NCBI GenBank assembly: GCA_963728785.1
Contig: CAVSKV010000002.1
Span: 1,674,001 to 1,738,000, forward strand
DNA length: 64,000 nt
From: JAGWRI01 sp963728785
Lineage (GTDB): Bacteria > Gemmatimonadota > Gemmatimonadetes > Gemmatimonadales > Gemmatimonadaceae
Reading direction: 5' to 3'
This document shows, piece by piece, positions 9,573-17,827 of the stretch (within the stretch, counting starts at the first letter, position 1; the number at the start of each line of letters is the position of its first letter). A model generated the notes under the pieces. It was not told the DNA's origin and did not search any database. It saw only the letters and a list, made by a program, of their open reading frames with translations. A program made the position numbers and the translations under genes.

Positions 9573-10898
9573 TCAGCCCCGCTGGACTACCACTTTGGGC
9601 TCGCGCGGTGCGACGTGGTTCTCGAGTCCGAACCCCAGGAAGATGGTCACCATCACCAATCCTGCCGACACGAGGAAGGGCAGATCCATCACGCGGTCGA
9701 ACATCCAGCCGGCGAGAATCGGGAAGATCACGCGGGCCAAGCCACCGAAGGTTTGTTGCACGCCCATGTAAAGCCCACGCTCATGGTCCGGTGTCACGCG
9801 CGACAGCATCGCGGTGACACAGGGGAAAGTGAACGCCGTGCCGAGCGGCACGAGTGCCACGGCGATGGCGAGCGGCAGGAACGGGGCGATTGCCGCGATC
9901 CACGCCGGCAGGGCCCCGCCGAACAGCGCAATCAATGCGTGGGGGTCGGCCGCTCGCCTGGTGAACGGCAGAATGACCAATCCGGTGGCGAGGAGCGTGG
10001 CTCCGAGCCGCGACAGGCGCAATTCGCCGAACCGGTCCACCGCACGCCCCAGAATCACGGCGCGGGTAAGCATCGAGATCGCGCCGATGTACATGAAAAA
10101 GTAACCGATCGTATTACTCGTCACGCCGAACCGCGCGGCCAGGAACAGCGCGAGAATCGCGGTCACTCCCTGAAACGCGCCCATCGCCAGGGAGTAGATC
10201 CAGATCAGGCGTGACTCCGGCTCACGCGAGTGGGTGACCACGCGCACGAGCGCTTCGCGCGAGCGCCCCTTCACCACTGGGCGCTTGTTAGCCTCCACCA
10301 TATCGCGCGGTTCCGTTAGGTAGCGCATAGCAAAGAGAACATTGATCAGGCAGAGGGCAGCGGCGGCGAGCCCCGGGGCGTGCTTACCGGCGGCCATGCT
10401 GAATGATCCGAGCGCCGGTCCGATCACGACGCCGGCGTTGGTGGCGGCCGAGAGCCATCCGAGGCTCTTGGCTCGGTCCTCGGGTGGCGTGGCGTCGGCG
10501 ACGTATGCCTGGATCACGCTCACCGTGCCCCCGCCGGCCCCCTGCACGATTCGAGACAGGAAGAGCAGCCAGAGCGAGTTCGCGTAGGCAAAGATCACGT
10601 ACGCGATGGCCGACGCCGTCAGCCCCACGAGCAGCGCCGGCCGCCGGCCGTGGCGATCCGAGACGCGTCCCCACAGCGGCGCGCTGACCAACTGCGCCAC
10701 GGCGTACGACGAGACCAGCAGCCCCACCACCAGACCGCCGCCGCCAAGCGACTCGGCATAGAAAGGCAGCAGCGGCACGATCATCAACAAGCCGACCATG
10801 TCGATGAAGGCCGTCACCATCAACACGGCAAGCTTGCCGAAGGTGGTCTCGCCGTGGGGGCCGGAACGAGGGGTCGGGGAGTCGGGCACGGGGATCAA
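9573..10898 (-). CDS. MFS exporter, TetA/MdtG-like
   Basis: Twelve-helix major facilitator protein of 441 aa with the antiporter motif A RVSDRHGRRPALL after helix 2, the signature of the DHA1 drug:H+ family (tetracycline or multidrug efflux). Further features are a DMVGLLMIVPLLP first helix and a long central loop (EANKRPVVKGRSRE). The substrate cannot be told from sequence. The start is a TTG at 10896-10898; a GTG at 10887-10889 is equally possible and no ribosome-binding site decides between them. It follows the BMP transporter operon by 91 bp on the same strand and is convergent with the ANTAR gene. Confidence 0.85.
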   Translation of the reverse strand: MIPVPDSPTPRSGPHGETTFGKLAVLMVTAFIDMVGLLMIVPLLPFYAESLGGGGLVVGLLVSSYAVAQLVSAPLWGRVSDRHGRRPALLVGLTASAIAYVIFAYANSLWLLFLSRIVQGAGGGTVSVIQAYVADATPPEDRAKSLGWLSAATNAGVVIGPALGSFSMAAGKHAPGLAAAALCLINVLFAMRYLTEPRDMVEANKRPVVKGRSREALVRVVTHSREPESRLIWIYSLAMGAFQGVTAILALFLAARFGVTSNTIGYFFMYIGAISMLTRAVILGRAVDRFGELRLSRLGATLLATGLVILPFTRRAADPHALIALFGGALPAWIAAIAPFLPLAIAVALVPLGTAFTFPCVTAMLSRVTPDHERGLYMGVQQTFGGLARVIFPILAGWMFDRVMDLPFLVSAGLVMVTIFLGFGLENHVAPREPKVVVQRG

Positions 10899-10989
10899 GT
10901 AGACAGGAATGGTGTGTGCGTAATCAAGCGACCACTCCTGGCGACGACAAACCGGGGGTGTCCAGGTCTGGGTGGCCGCCGGCGGGGTG

Positions 10990-11871
10990 CTATTCCTCGG
11001 CCTTGCCGAGCGCAGCAGGGGCTACGGAACGGCCTACGACCCCCGCCAGAGCGACGACGGTCAGGAGGTAGGGGATCATCTCCACGAACTGGGTAGGGAC
11101 GCGCGACACCCCCTGCAGCCGGATCTGGAAGGTCTCGGCCGCCGCGAACAGCAGACAGGCCAGCCCGATCCGCCGTGGATCCCACCGCCCAAAAATGATC
11201 GCCGCCAGCGCGATGAAGCCGCGCCCGGCCGTCATTTGATCGCTGAACTGGTGCTGGTCGAGCGCCAGGTACACCCCGCCCAGTCCGGCAATCGCCCCGG
11301 ACAAGGTCACTGCCAGCCATCGTACCCGCGCCACGGGAACTCCCACCGAGAGGGCGGCCCCCGGGTACTCCCCTACGGCTCGAATGCGGAGACCGAACGG
11401 CGTGCGGTAAAGAACCCAGGCCACGATGGGAATGCTGAGCGCGCCCAGCCAAACCAGGGGGTTGTGAGCCAGCGCCAGGAACCCCGCGCCGGTATCGGCC
11501 GCCGTGAATCCGGGCACACGGGGCGAATTGGACGAACTCCCGAAGATGAACCGCAGGAAGAAGCGAGTGAGGCCCACAGCGAGCAGGTTGATGGCCACCC
11601 CGACTACGACCTGGTCGGCCTTGTAGCGAATGGAGCAAAGGGCATAGAGCAATGCAAAGGCGGCTCCGCCGGCTACGCCGGCGGCGACCCCAGCCCAGGG
11701 GGTGTGCCCGTAATAGCTGCCGAGCGCGGCGCAGAATGCGCCAGTGAGCATGTAGCCTTCGAGGCCGAGGGCGATGAGCCCGGAACGCTCCGAGAGAACG
11801 CCCCCCGCCGACGCGAACAGATACGGCATCGCGATGCGGACGGTCTGTGAAAGGAAGGCGAGCAACATCAT
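10990..11871 (-). CDS. BMP-family ABC importer permease 2 (nucleoside type)
   Basis: Inner-membrane permease of the BPD_transp_2 family, 293 aa, last gene of a four-gene importer operon. The N-terminal signature GGVLSERSGLIALGLEGYML is typical of NupC/YufQ-like permeases that work with PnrA/BmpA binding proteins. About eight hydrophobic segments follow. Two Met codons in tandem start the gene. The first (11869-11871) overlaps the upstream stop as ATGA, which supports it over a much longer open frame. The family imports purine and pyrimidine nucleosides where characterised; that specificity is inferred here. Confidence 0.9.
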   Translation of the reverse strand: MMLLAFLSQTVRIAMPYLFASAGGVLSERSGLIALGLEGYMLTGAFCAALGSYYGHTPWAGVAAGVAGGAAFALLYALCSIRYKADQVVVGVAINLLAVGLTRFFLRFIFGSSSNSPRVPGFTAADTGAGFLALAHNPLVWLGALSIPIVAWVLYRTPFGLRIRAVGEYPGAALSVGVPVARVRWLAVTLSGAIAGLGGVYLALDQHQFSDQMTAGRGFIALAAIIFGRWDPRRIGLACLLFAAAETFQIRLQGVSRVPTQFVEMIPYLLTVVALAGVVGRSVAPAALGKAEE

Positions 11872-12989
11872 GCGGCCGGATCCTTCCGTGTGATGCGGAG
11901 CACCCGCCGCACCTCGGGCACCGACGTGGCGACGGCGATGATGACCACGGCCTGCAGCACCTCGACCATCTGCTTGGGCACGAGCGCGTTCACGGCCAGT
12001 CCGCCCTGCGACAACGTCGCGAAGAGCAGCGCGGCCACCACCACCCCCAAGGGATTGCTGCGGCCGACGAGCGCCACGGCAATGCCGAGGAAGCCGGCAC
12101 CGGTGGCGAAGCCATCTTCGTAATAGTGCTTGTAGCCCAGCACGAAGTTGAGCCCACCTACGCCCGCCATGGCTCCCGAGAGCAGCATGGCCTGCCACCA
12201 GACCCGAGGCACGTTCACGCCGCCGTACTCGGCGGCCTTCGGCTGCAGGCCCACAGCGCGCAGTTCGTAGCCGGCCCGCGACTGGAATAGATACCACCAC
12301 GCGGCAGCTACCGCGGCCAGCGCCAGGAAGAGCGTCGTGTTTGCCGCCGATCCGTGGAACATCGCCAGCATGTCGGACAGGCGAGGAAGAGCGCCGGTCC
12401 TGATGTCGGACGTGTGCAAGGTGTCGAACACCTTGAAGTGCGCGATGACGAGGTAGTTGAGCAGCGCCAGCACGATGAAGTTCAGCATGATCGTCGTGAT
12501 CACTTCGTGCGCACTCCATCGGGCTTTGAGCACGCCGGCCGCACCGCCCACCAGACCTCCGCCGATAGCCGCTGCCACGATGAACACCGGCAGGGCGAGC
12601 ACCGCCGAGAATCCCGCCGGCAGCCAGGTCCCGACGATGGCCGCCAGAAAACCGCCGGCCGCGAGTTGGCTCTCGGCGCCGATGTTGAACAGGCCGGCGC
12701 GCAGCCCGATAGCCACGGAGAGCCCGGTGAACGTGAGCGTGGTGGTTTTGTACAACACCTGGCCCAGCCCGTAGGGATTGCCCCAGGTGCCTTCGAGGAG
12801 GAGGCGGTATACGGCACCCGGCGACTGGCCGTACGTGATGATCAAGACGTCACCCACTAGCGCCGCGATGAGCAGGGCGACGACGGGGGGCAGCGCGGCT
12901 TCCTCAAATTGGGCGCGGAGCCGCGAACGCCGATTAGCGGCTGGCGGCGCGTCGGGGCGCGCCGTGGCGCCGGGGTTCGGCGCGGTCAT
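11868..12989 (-). CDS. BMP-family ABC importer permease 1 (nucleoside type)
   Basis: Inner-membrane permease, 373 aa, partner of the permease encoded at 10990-11871. It carries the family hallmark GLRAGLFNIGAESQLAAGG and a VITTIMLNFI helix, as in NupB/YufP. The first 30 residues are Pro/Ala/Arg-rich and probably cytosolic. The start ATG overlaps the ATPase stop and its stop overlaps the next start (both ATGA), so the subunits are likely made in fixed ratio. Confidence 0.9.
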   Translation of the reverse strand: MTAPNPGATARPDAPPAANRRSRLRAQFEEAALPPVVALLIAALVGDVLIITYGQSPGAVYRLLLEGTWGNPYGLGQVLYKTTTLTFTGLSVAIGLRAGLFNIGAESQLAAGGFLAAIVGTWLPAGFSAVLALPVFIVAAAIGGGLVGGAAGVLKARWSAHEVITTIMLNFIVLALLNYLVIAHFKVFDTLHTSDIRTGALPRLSDMLAMFHGSAANTTLFLALAAVAAAWWYLFQSRAGYELRAVGLQPKAAEYGGVNVPRVWWQAMLLSGAMAGVGGLNFVLGYKHYYEDGFATGAGFLGIAVALVGRSNPLGVVVAALLFATLSQGGLAVNALVPKQMVEVLQAVVIIAVATSVPEVRRVLRITRKDPAA

Positions 12990-14545
12990 GCGGCGCGCCC
13001 CGATGCGCCGGTCATATAGGCGCCAAGCACCTCTTCAGTGGCGTCGGCCCGCGGCAGCACGGCGACGACGCGGCCGCCGTACATCACGGCGATCCGATCG
13101 GATAAGGCGAGCACCTCGGTGAGATCGGCGGACACCAGCAGGACGGCCTTGCCCGTGGCGCGAGCCTCCCGCAGTTGCGCATGGATGAACTCAATGGCGC
13201 CCACGTCCACGCCGCGCGTGGGCTGCGCCGCCAGCAATACGCTGAAATCGCGGCCCATCTCACGGGCGATGACGATCTTCTGCTGGTTGCCACCGGAGAG
13301 TGTGCGGGCGGGCGCGACCGGGTCGGCCGGCCGGATGTCGAACGCGGCGATCTGGCGGCTTGCGTTATCGGCTACACGCGCTTGGTCCAACGCGCCACGA
13401 TGCGCGAAGCGATGCTGCTGACCGAGGATGAGATTGTCGGCAACGGAATAATCGAGGACGAGCCCACGTACCTGGCGGTCCTCAGGGATGTGCGAAAGCC
13501 CGGCGTCGCTGCGCGCGCGCACCGCATGCCGCGTGATGTCGCGTCCATCGAGGAAGATCGTACCACCGCCAACTGTGCGAAGGCCGGCGATGGCTTCGAC
13601 CAGCTCGGTCTGGCCATTGCCTTCCACGCCGGCAATGCCGAGGATCTCGCCTGGGTCGATTGCGAAGCTCACGGCGTCCACGGCGTGCGTCCTGCGGGCG
13701 TCGGCAACCGTCAACTCGCGCACCTCGAGCACCGGGCGCTGGTCGGCAACGGCGAGACGGGCCGGCACCGGCCGGCCGCCTACCAGCAGGACCTCGCGGC
13801 CGACCATGAGGCGGGCCAATTGGGCGGGCGAGGTGTCGTGGGTGGCGACGCGGCCCACCGTACGGCCCTGCCGCATGACGGTAACCGTATCGGAGATCGC
13901 GATCACTTCGTCGAGCTTGTGTGTTATCAGTATAATAGTATCACCAGCGTCCCGCATGCGGGCAAGCACGCGCCACAGTTCGTCCACCTCCTGGGGCGAG
14001 AGCACGGCGGTGGGTTCGTCGAGGATCAGGATCCGTGCCCCCCGGTAGAGCGTCTTGAGGATCTCTACGCGTTGGGCCTCGCCCACGGACAGGTCGCTCA
14101 CCCGGCGGGTGGGGTCCACAACCAGCCCCGTGCGCTGGCATAGATCGGCTACGGCGCGGTCGGCGGCGGCGCGGTCAAGCCGGCCATACGACGTGAGCTC
14201 CCGTCCCAGGACAATGTTCTCGGCCACGGTGAGCGTGGGGACGAGCATGAAGTGCTGGTGCACCATCCCGACGCCGGCGGCGATGGCCTGCGCCGTGGTC
14301 CATCCGGTGACGTCGCGGCCGTTGACCTCCATGCGCCCCGCGCTGGGCGCGTACATGCCGCTGAGCACGCGCATGAGGGTGGACTTGCCGGCGCCGTTCT
14401 CTCCGACCAGCGCGTGAATCCCACCCGCGGCCACCTCGAGCGACGCCCCATGGTTGGCGCGCACCGGGCCGAACGACTTATCGATGCCCGTGAGGCGCAC
14501 GGCCACCGCGCCGCCCGGGATGGTTCCGCCGCCGGCAGCAGTCAT
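12986..14545 (-). CDS. BMP-family ABC importer ATP-binding protein (tandem ABC)
   Basis: 519 aa protein with two ABC modules, as in nucleoside and sugar importers. The first module has Walker A GENGAGKST, signature LSVGEAQR and Walker B LILDEPTAVLSP. The second has a degenerate Walker A (GVEGNGQTEL) and an intact signature LSGGNQQK, which is normal for this family: one site hydrolyses and the other is structural. ATG at 14543-14545 overlaps the stop of the binding-protein gene as ATGA. This start removes about 149 spurious codons of open frame upstream. Confidence 0.93.
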   Translation of the reverse strand: MTAAGGGTIPGGAVAVRLTGIDKSFGPVRANHGASLEVAAGGIHALVGENGAGKSTLMRVLSGMYAPSAGRMEVNGRDVTGWTTAQAIAAGVGMVHQHFMLVPTLTVAENIVLGRELTSYGRLDRAAADRAVADLCQRTGLVVDPTRRVSDLSVGEAQRVEILKTLYRGARILILDEPTAVLSPQEVDELWRVLARMRDAGDTIILITHKLDEVIAISDTVTVMRQGRTVGRVATHDTSPAQLARLMVGREVLLVGGRPVPARLAVADQRPVLEVRELTVADARRTHAVDAVSFAIDPGEILGIAGVEGNGQTELVEAIAGLRTVGGGTIFLDGRDITRHAVRARSDAGLSHIPEDRQVRGLVLDYSVADNLILGQQHRFAHRGALDQARVADNASRQIAAFDIRPADPVAPARTLSGGNQQKIVIAREMGRDFSVLLAAQPTRGVDVGAIEFIHAQLREARATGKAVLLVSADLTEVLALSDRIAVMYGGRVVAVLPRADATEEVLGAYMTGASGRAA

Positions 14546-15582
14546 AGCGTGCTCGGCACCTTGATCTTGCCGGCGATGATGTCGGCTCGGATCTGCTGGA
14601 GACGGGCCTGCACGCTGTCGGGGATGAGTGCCCTGTTGTGCTCGTCGAACACGTACCGCACGCCATTCTGCGCCAGCCCGAACGAGTAGATGCCGCCCTT
14701 GAAGGTGCCGTCCTTCACGCGCTTGATGACGTCGAACACTGCGGCGTCCACGCCCTTCACCATGGAGGTAAGCACGTGGCCCGGCGCCTCCGAGTACTGA
14801 TCGGCGTCCACGCCGATGGCCAGCTTGTTGATCTGCCGTGCGGCCTCGAACACTCCCAGCCCCGTGGACCCCGACGCATGGAAGATCACGTTGACGCCGC
14901 TCTGGTACTGGCTGAGCGCCAGCTCCTTGCCCTTGCCCGGATTCCGGAACGCATCGGGGGTCACGCCCGCGTACTGCGCGATGACCTGGCAATCGGGACA
15001 GACGTAGTGCACGCCGGCCGTATATCCGGCTTCGAACTTCTGGATGAGTGGCGAGTTCATGCCGCCGACGAAGCCGACCCTCTTGGAGTGGCCCACCATT
15101 GCGGCCAGCGCACCGACGAGGAACGACCCTTCCTCCTCGCGAAATTTGAGCGCTGCTAGGTTGGGGGGGGGCAGGATGGGGCGGCCGGCGGTGTCGGTCG
15201 CTACCGAGTAGTCAACGCCGGCGAAGTCAGTGTTCGGGTATTCCTTTGCCAGTTCGTTCAGGTCGTCGGTGAAGATGAAGCCGATGCCGATTACCAGCTT
15301 CATTCCTTCGGCGGCGAGAATGCGCAGCCCAGCCTCGCGGTCCGACCCGTCGCCGGGTTCGATGAACCGCACGTGCACTCTCAACTCCTGCTCGGCCCGC
15401 TCGCCCCCCTCGTACGCCGCGTCGTTGAACGACTTGTCGCCGCGGCCGCCCACGTCGAACACAATTCCGACGTTGACAGCCTTGGGATCGATGGCGGGCG
15501 ACACGGCGCCCGCGGGGTGCACGAACAGAAGCAGCCCGTGGGCGGCCAGCAGCACGCCCATGAGGAGGAGCAGCTTCCGCAT
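14542..15582 (-). CDS. BMP-family (PnrA-like) periplasmic substrate-binding protein
   Basis: First gene of the importer operon, 346 aa. It has a clear signal peptide (MRKLLLLMGVLLAAHG then an AxA-type cleavage site PAGA). Relatives are usually lipoproteins, but there is no lipobox Cys here, so this one should be soluble in the periplasm. The family motif FDVGGRGDKSFNDAAYEG follows directly, and GFVGGMNSPLI and HASGSTGLGVFEAA also fit. Met at 15580-15582 is preferred over one 12 codons upstream because it places the signal peptide at the N-terminus. The gene is divergent from nadA across about 100 bp. Confidence 0.9.
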   Translation of the reverse strand: MRKLLLLMGVLLAAHGLLLFVHPAGAVSPAIDPKAVNVGIVFDVGGRGDKSFNDAAYEGGERAEQELRVHVRFIEPGDGSDREAGLRILAAEGMKLVIGIGFIFTDDLNELAKEYPNTDFAGVDYSVATDTAGRPILPPPNLAALKFREEEGSFLVGALAAMVGHSKRVGFVGGMNSPLIQKFEAGYTAGVHYVCPDCQVIAQYAGVTPDAFRNPGKGKELALSQYQSGVNVIFHASGSTGLGVFEAARQINKLAIGVDADQYSEAPGHVLTSMVKGVDAAVFDVIKRVKDGTFKGGIYSFGLAQNGVRYVFDEHNRALIPDSVQARLQQIRADIIAGKIKVPSTL

Positions 15583-15611
15583 GACACAACAATCGTGCGC
15601 CCGTGCCGGGT

Positions 15612-15624
15612 CCCGCAAGGCGGG
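15612..15624. promoter_or_regulatory. Short perfect inverted repeat between bmp operon and nadA
   Basis: CCCGC-AAG-GCGGG sits in the divergent intergenic region, about 30 bp before the binding-protein start and about 65 bp before nadA. It could be an operator or an RNA hairpin, and the length is small enough to be chance in G+C-rich DNA. Confidence 0.2.
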
Positions 15625-15675
15625 TCAGGTCAACTGGTGGGACGATCGATTGGCGCATTTCCGTCCGAACGACGC

Positions 15676-15681
15676 TAATAT
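15676..15681 (+). promoter_or_regulatory. Possible -10 box for leaderless nadA transcript
   Basis: TAATAT lies 7 nt before the ATG at 15689, the spacing expected when transcription starts on the start codon. A TTGGCG at 15650-15655 is 20 bp upstream, too far for an ideal -35. The box itself contains an ATG at 15680 that is the competing start. Confidence 0.35.
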
Positions 15682-15688
15682 GGGAAGC

Positions 15689-16705
15689 ATGGTGACAGCC
15701 GTCGACCCATCTCGCGATCCCGTGTTTGCCGAGCTCCATGACGAGATCCGCACCCTCGCGGCCAGGCGACACGCCGTCATCCTCGCCCACAGCTATGAGC
15801 GCCCCGAGGTCCAGGACGTGGCCGACTACGTGGGCGACTCGCTCGGCCTCTCCCGGGAGGCCGCCAGCACCGATGCCGAGGTCATCGTGTTCTGCGGTGT
15901 GCACTTCATGGCCGAAACGGCAGCCATTCTTTCGCCCCGCAAGACGGTTCTCCTGCCCGATATGGCGGCCGGATGCTCGCTCGCCGCCACGATCGACGCC
16001 GACCGGCTGCGGGCATGGAAAGCTGAGCATCCTGGAGCCGTCGTGGTTTCCTACGTGAACACGACCGCCGAGGTGAAGGCCGAGAGCGACTACTGCTGCA
16101 CGTCGGGGAATGCGGTGGATGTGGTGAATGCCATTCCGGCGAATCGGGAAATACTCTTTCTCCCCGATATGTTCCTGGGTGCCCACGTGCGCCGCATGAC
16201 GGGGCGCGACGATTTCCATGTATGGATGGGCGAATGCCACGTGCATGCGGGCATCGATGCCGCCCACCTCGCAGCGCAGCGCACGGCGCACCCACATGCG
16301 GAGTTCCTCATCCATCCCGAGTGCGGCTGTACGACTTCGGTGCTCGAAGCGATCTCGGCGGGCGACCTCACCGCTGATGGCGCGACGATCCTCTCCACGG
16401 AGAGGATGATTCGCCGGTCGGCCGAGTCGATGGCCGACGAATTCGTGGTCGCTACCGAAGTAGGCATCCTCCACCGGCTGCGCCGTGAGAACCCAACCAA
16501 GACGTTCTATGCCGCGAATGAGCGCGCCATCTGCGCTTACATGAAGGTCACAACGCTGCCCAAGGTGCTCCACGCATTGAAACAGAACGAGCACCACATC
16601 ACCGTCCCTCCGGACATTGCGCGCCGTGCGCGCCGCGCCATCGAGCGCATGGTCTCGATCGGCGGCACCAAGGCCCTGGCTCCGGTGGGCGATCCCCGGG
16701 AGTAA
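15689..16705 (+). CDS. nadA: Quinolinate synthase
   Basis: Condenses iminoaspartate with dihydroxyacetone phosphate to quinolinate, using a [4Fe-4S] cluster; NAD synthesis, cytosol. 338 aa from ATG 15689, the normal length. Family features include AHSYERPEVQDVADYVGDS, GVHFMAETA and LLPDMAAGCS. Cluster-ligand cysteines are visible in VFCGVHFM, DYCCTSGNAV and HPECGCTTS. ATG 15689 is preferred over ATG 15680 because a TAATAT box covers the latter. There is no aspartate oxidase (nadB) gene nearby. nadC follows after 4 bp and takes its product. Confidence 0.95.
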   Translation: MVTAVDPSRDPVFAELHDEIRTLAARRHAVILAHSYERPEVQDVADYVGDSLGLSREAASTDAEVIVFCGVHFMAETAAILSPRKTVLLPDMAAGCSLAATIDADRLRAWKAEHPGAVVVSYVNTTAEVKAESDYCCTSGNAVDVVNAIPANREILFLPDMFLGAHVRRMTGRDDFHVWMGECHVHAGIDAAHLAAQRTAHPHAEFLIHPECGCTTSVLEAISAGDLTADGATILSTERMIRRSAESMADEFVVATEVGILHRLRRENPTKTFYAANERAICAYMKVTTLPKVLHALKQNEHHITVPPDIARRARRAIERMVSIGGTKALAPVGDPRE

Positions 16706-16709
16706 GCCC

Positions 16710-17633
16710 ATGCCACAGCCCGAGCGGTACAGTGCCCCGCGTATGATCACGCCACTGGCGGTGCCAGCGGTTCGCGAGATGGGTCATTTAAAGTTTCCGC
16801 TCGACGGCGTCGCGGTGGATGTTCTGGTGCGCACGGCACTCGAGGAGGATGGCGCGTTCAACGACATCACGACGATCGCAACGGTGCTCTCGGACCGACG
16901 GGCACGGGCGTCGCTGGTGACGCGCCAGCATGGGGTCATAGCCGGTGTGCCATTGGCGGTGGAGGCGTTCCGGATGCTGGATCCCAAGGTCTCCATCCGC
17001 ATCGACGTCGAAGACGGCGTGCGTGTGAACGCGGGCGACTCAGTGCTGTTCATTACGGGCCATGCGCGCCCGATTCTAGCCGCTGAGCGCGTGGCGCTCA
17101 ACTTTTTGCAGCGGTTGTCGGGCATCGCGACGCTCACCGCGCGCTACGTGGACGCAGTCGCGAACCTCAGGGTGCGCATCCTCGATACCCGCAAGACGAC
17201 GCCTGGGTGGCGCGTCCTGGAGAAGTATGCCGTGCGCGCCGGAGGCGGCACCAATCACCGGGTCGACCTCGCGTCGGCCGTGCTCATCAAGGACAATCAT
17301 CTGGCCGCGCTCGACGGCGACGTGGCGCTCGCGGTGCGACGCTCGCGCGAGACGGCGCCCCGCGGGACGCGGATTGAAGTGGAGTGTGAGCGGCGGGAGC
17401 AAGTAGAAGCGGCCGTACGCGCCGGTGCCGACATCGTGATGCTCGACAATATGTCGCCCGCCGAACTGCGCGAGTGCGTGGCGCTCGTCGCGGGGAGGGC
17501 GATCGTCGAAGCGAGCGGTGGTGTGACGCTCGCGACGGTGCGTGAAATCGCCGAAGCGGGGGTGGACTGGATTTCCGTCGGAGGACTCACGCACTCGGCG
17601 CCGGCGCTCGACCTGGCGCTGGATTTGGAGTAG
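16710..17633 (+). CDS. nadC: Nicotinate-nucleotide pyrophosphorylase (carboxylating)
   Basis: Quinolinate phosphoribosyltransferase, 307 aa: quinolinate + PRPP to nicotinate mononucleotide, CO2 and PPi. Conserved blocks include ALEEDGAFNDITT, LNFLQRLSGIAT, LDTRKTTPGWR (the PRPP/quinolinate-binding Arg/Lys cluster), IKDNHL and MLDNMSP. The start 4 bp after nadA fits operon coupling. Another Met 11 codons later (16743) is possible, since the first residues are poorly conserved in the family. NadA and NadC together give the de novo pyridine pathway from iminoaspartate. Confidence 0.95.
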   Translation: MPQPERYSAPRMITPLAVPAVREMGHLKFPLDGVAVDVLVRTALEEDGAFNDITTIATVLSDRRARASLVTRQHGVIAGVPLAVEAFRMLDPKVSIRIDVEDGVRVNAGDSVLFITGHARPILAAERVALNFLQRLSGIATLTARYVDAVANLRVRILDTRKTTPGWRVLEKYAVRAGGGTNHRVDLASAVLIKDNHLAALDGDVALAVRRSRETAPRGTRIEVECERREQVEAAVRAGADIVMLDNMSPAELRECVALVAGRAIVEASGGVTLATVREIAEAGVDWISVGGLTHSAPALDLALDLE

Positions 17634-17643
17634 TTACGCCGCC

Positions 17644-17817
17644 TCAGAGGTCGGCGCAACTCTTGTTGATCTGCCGGCAGTTGCGGCAGATGAGCTTGCA
17701 CTTGATCCATTGCAGATCAGTGCTTCCGCAGTAGTCGCATGTCTCCGCGGGCGGCGTGCCGCGCGGCGGGGGCGCAGCGGGCGGTTCCCGGGTCTTGCGA
17801 GGATCGGCGTCAGCCAT
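17644..17817 (-). CDS. Small zinc-ribbon protein
   Basis: 57 aa from ATG 17815-17817. The first half is Pro/Arg-rich. The second half holds CDYCGST and, about 12 residues later, CRNC, giving a CxxC-x13-CxxC rubredoxin-like or zinc-ribbon knuckle, and a further Cys near the end. Function is unknown. Such proteins often bind nucleic acid or act as small metal sites. It is convergent with nadC (10 bp) and divergent from the RNB nuclease (10 bp), so it has almost no private promoter space; longer starts at 17853 would overlap the nuclease gene. Confidence 0.65.
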   Translation of the reverse strand: MADADPRKTREPPAAPPPRGTPPAETCDYCGSTDLQWIKCKLICRNCRQINKSCADL

Positions 17818-17827
17818 TGGCTGAATC

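Noticed and set aside
15227..16750. Minus-strand frame of 507 codons opposite nadA
   Set aside because: Residues are a His/Arg-rich mirror of the coding strand and show no family motif, while the plus strand is a clear quinolinate synthase.
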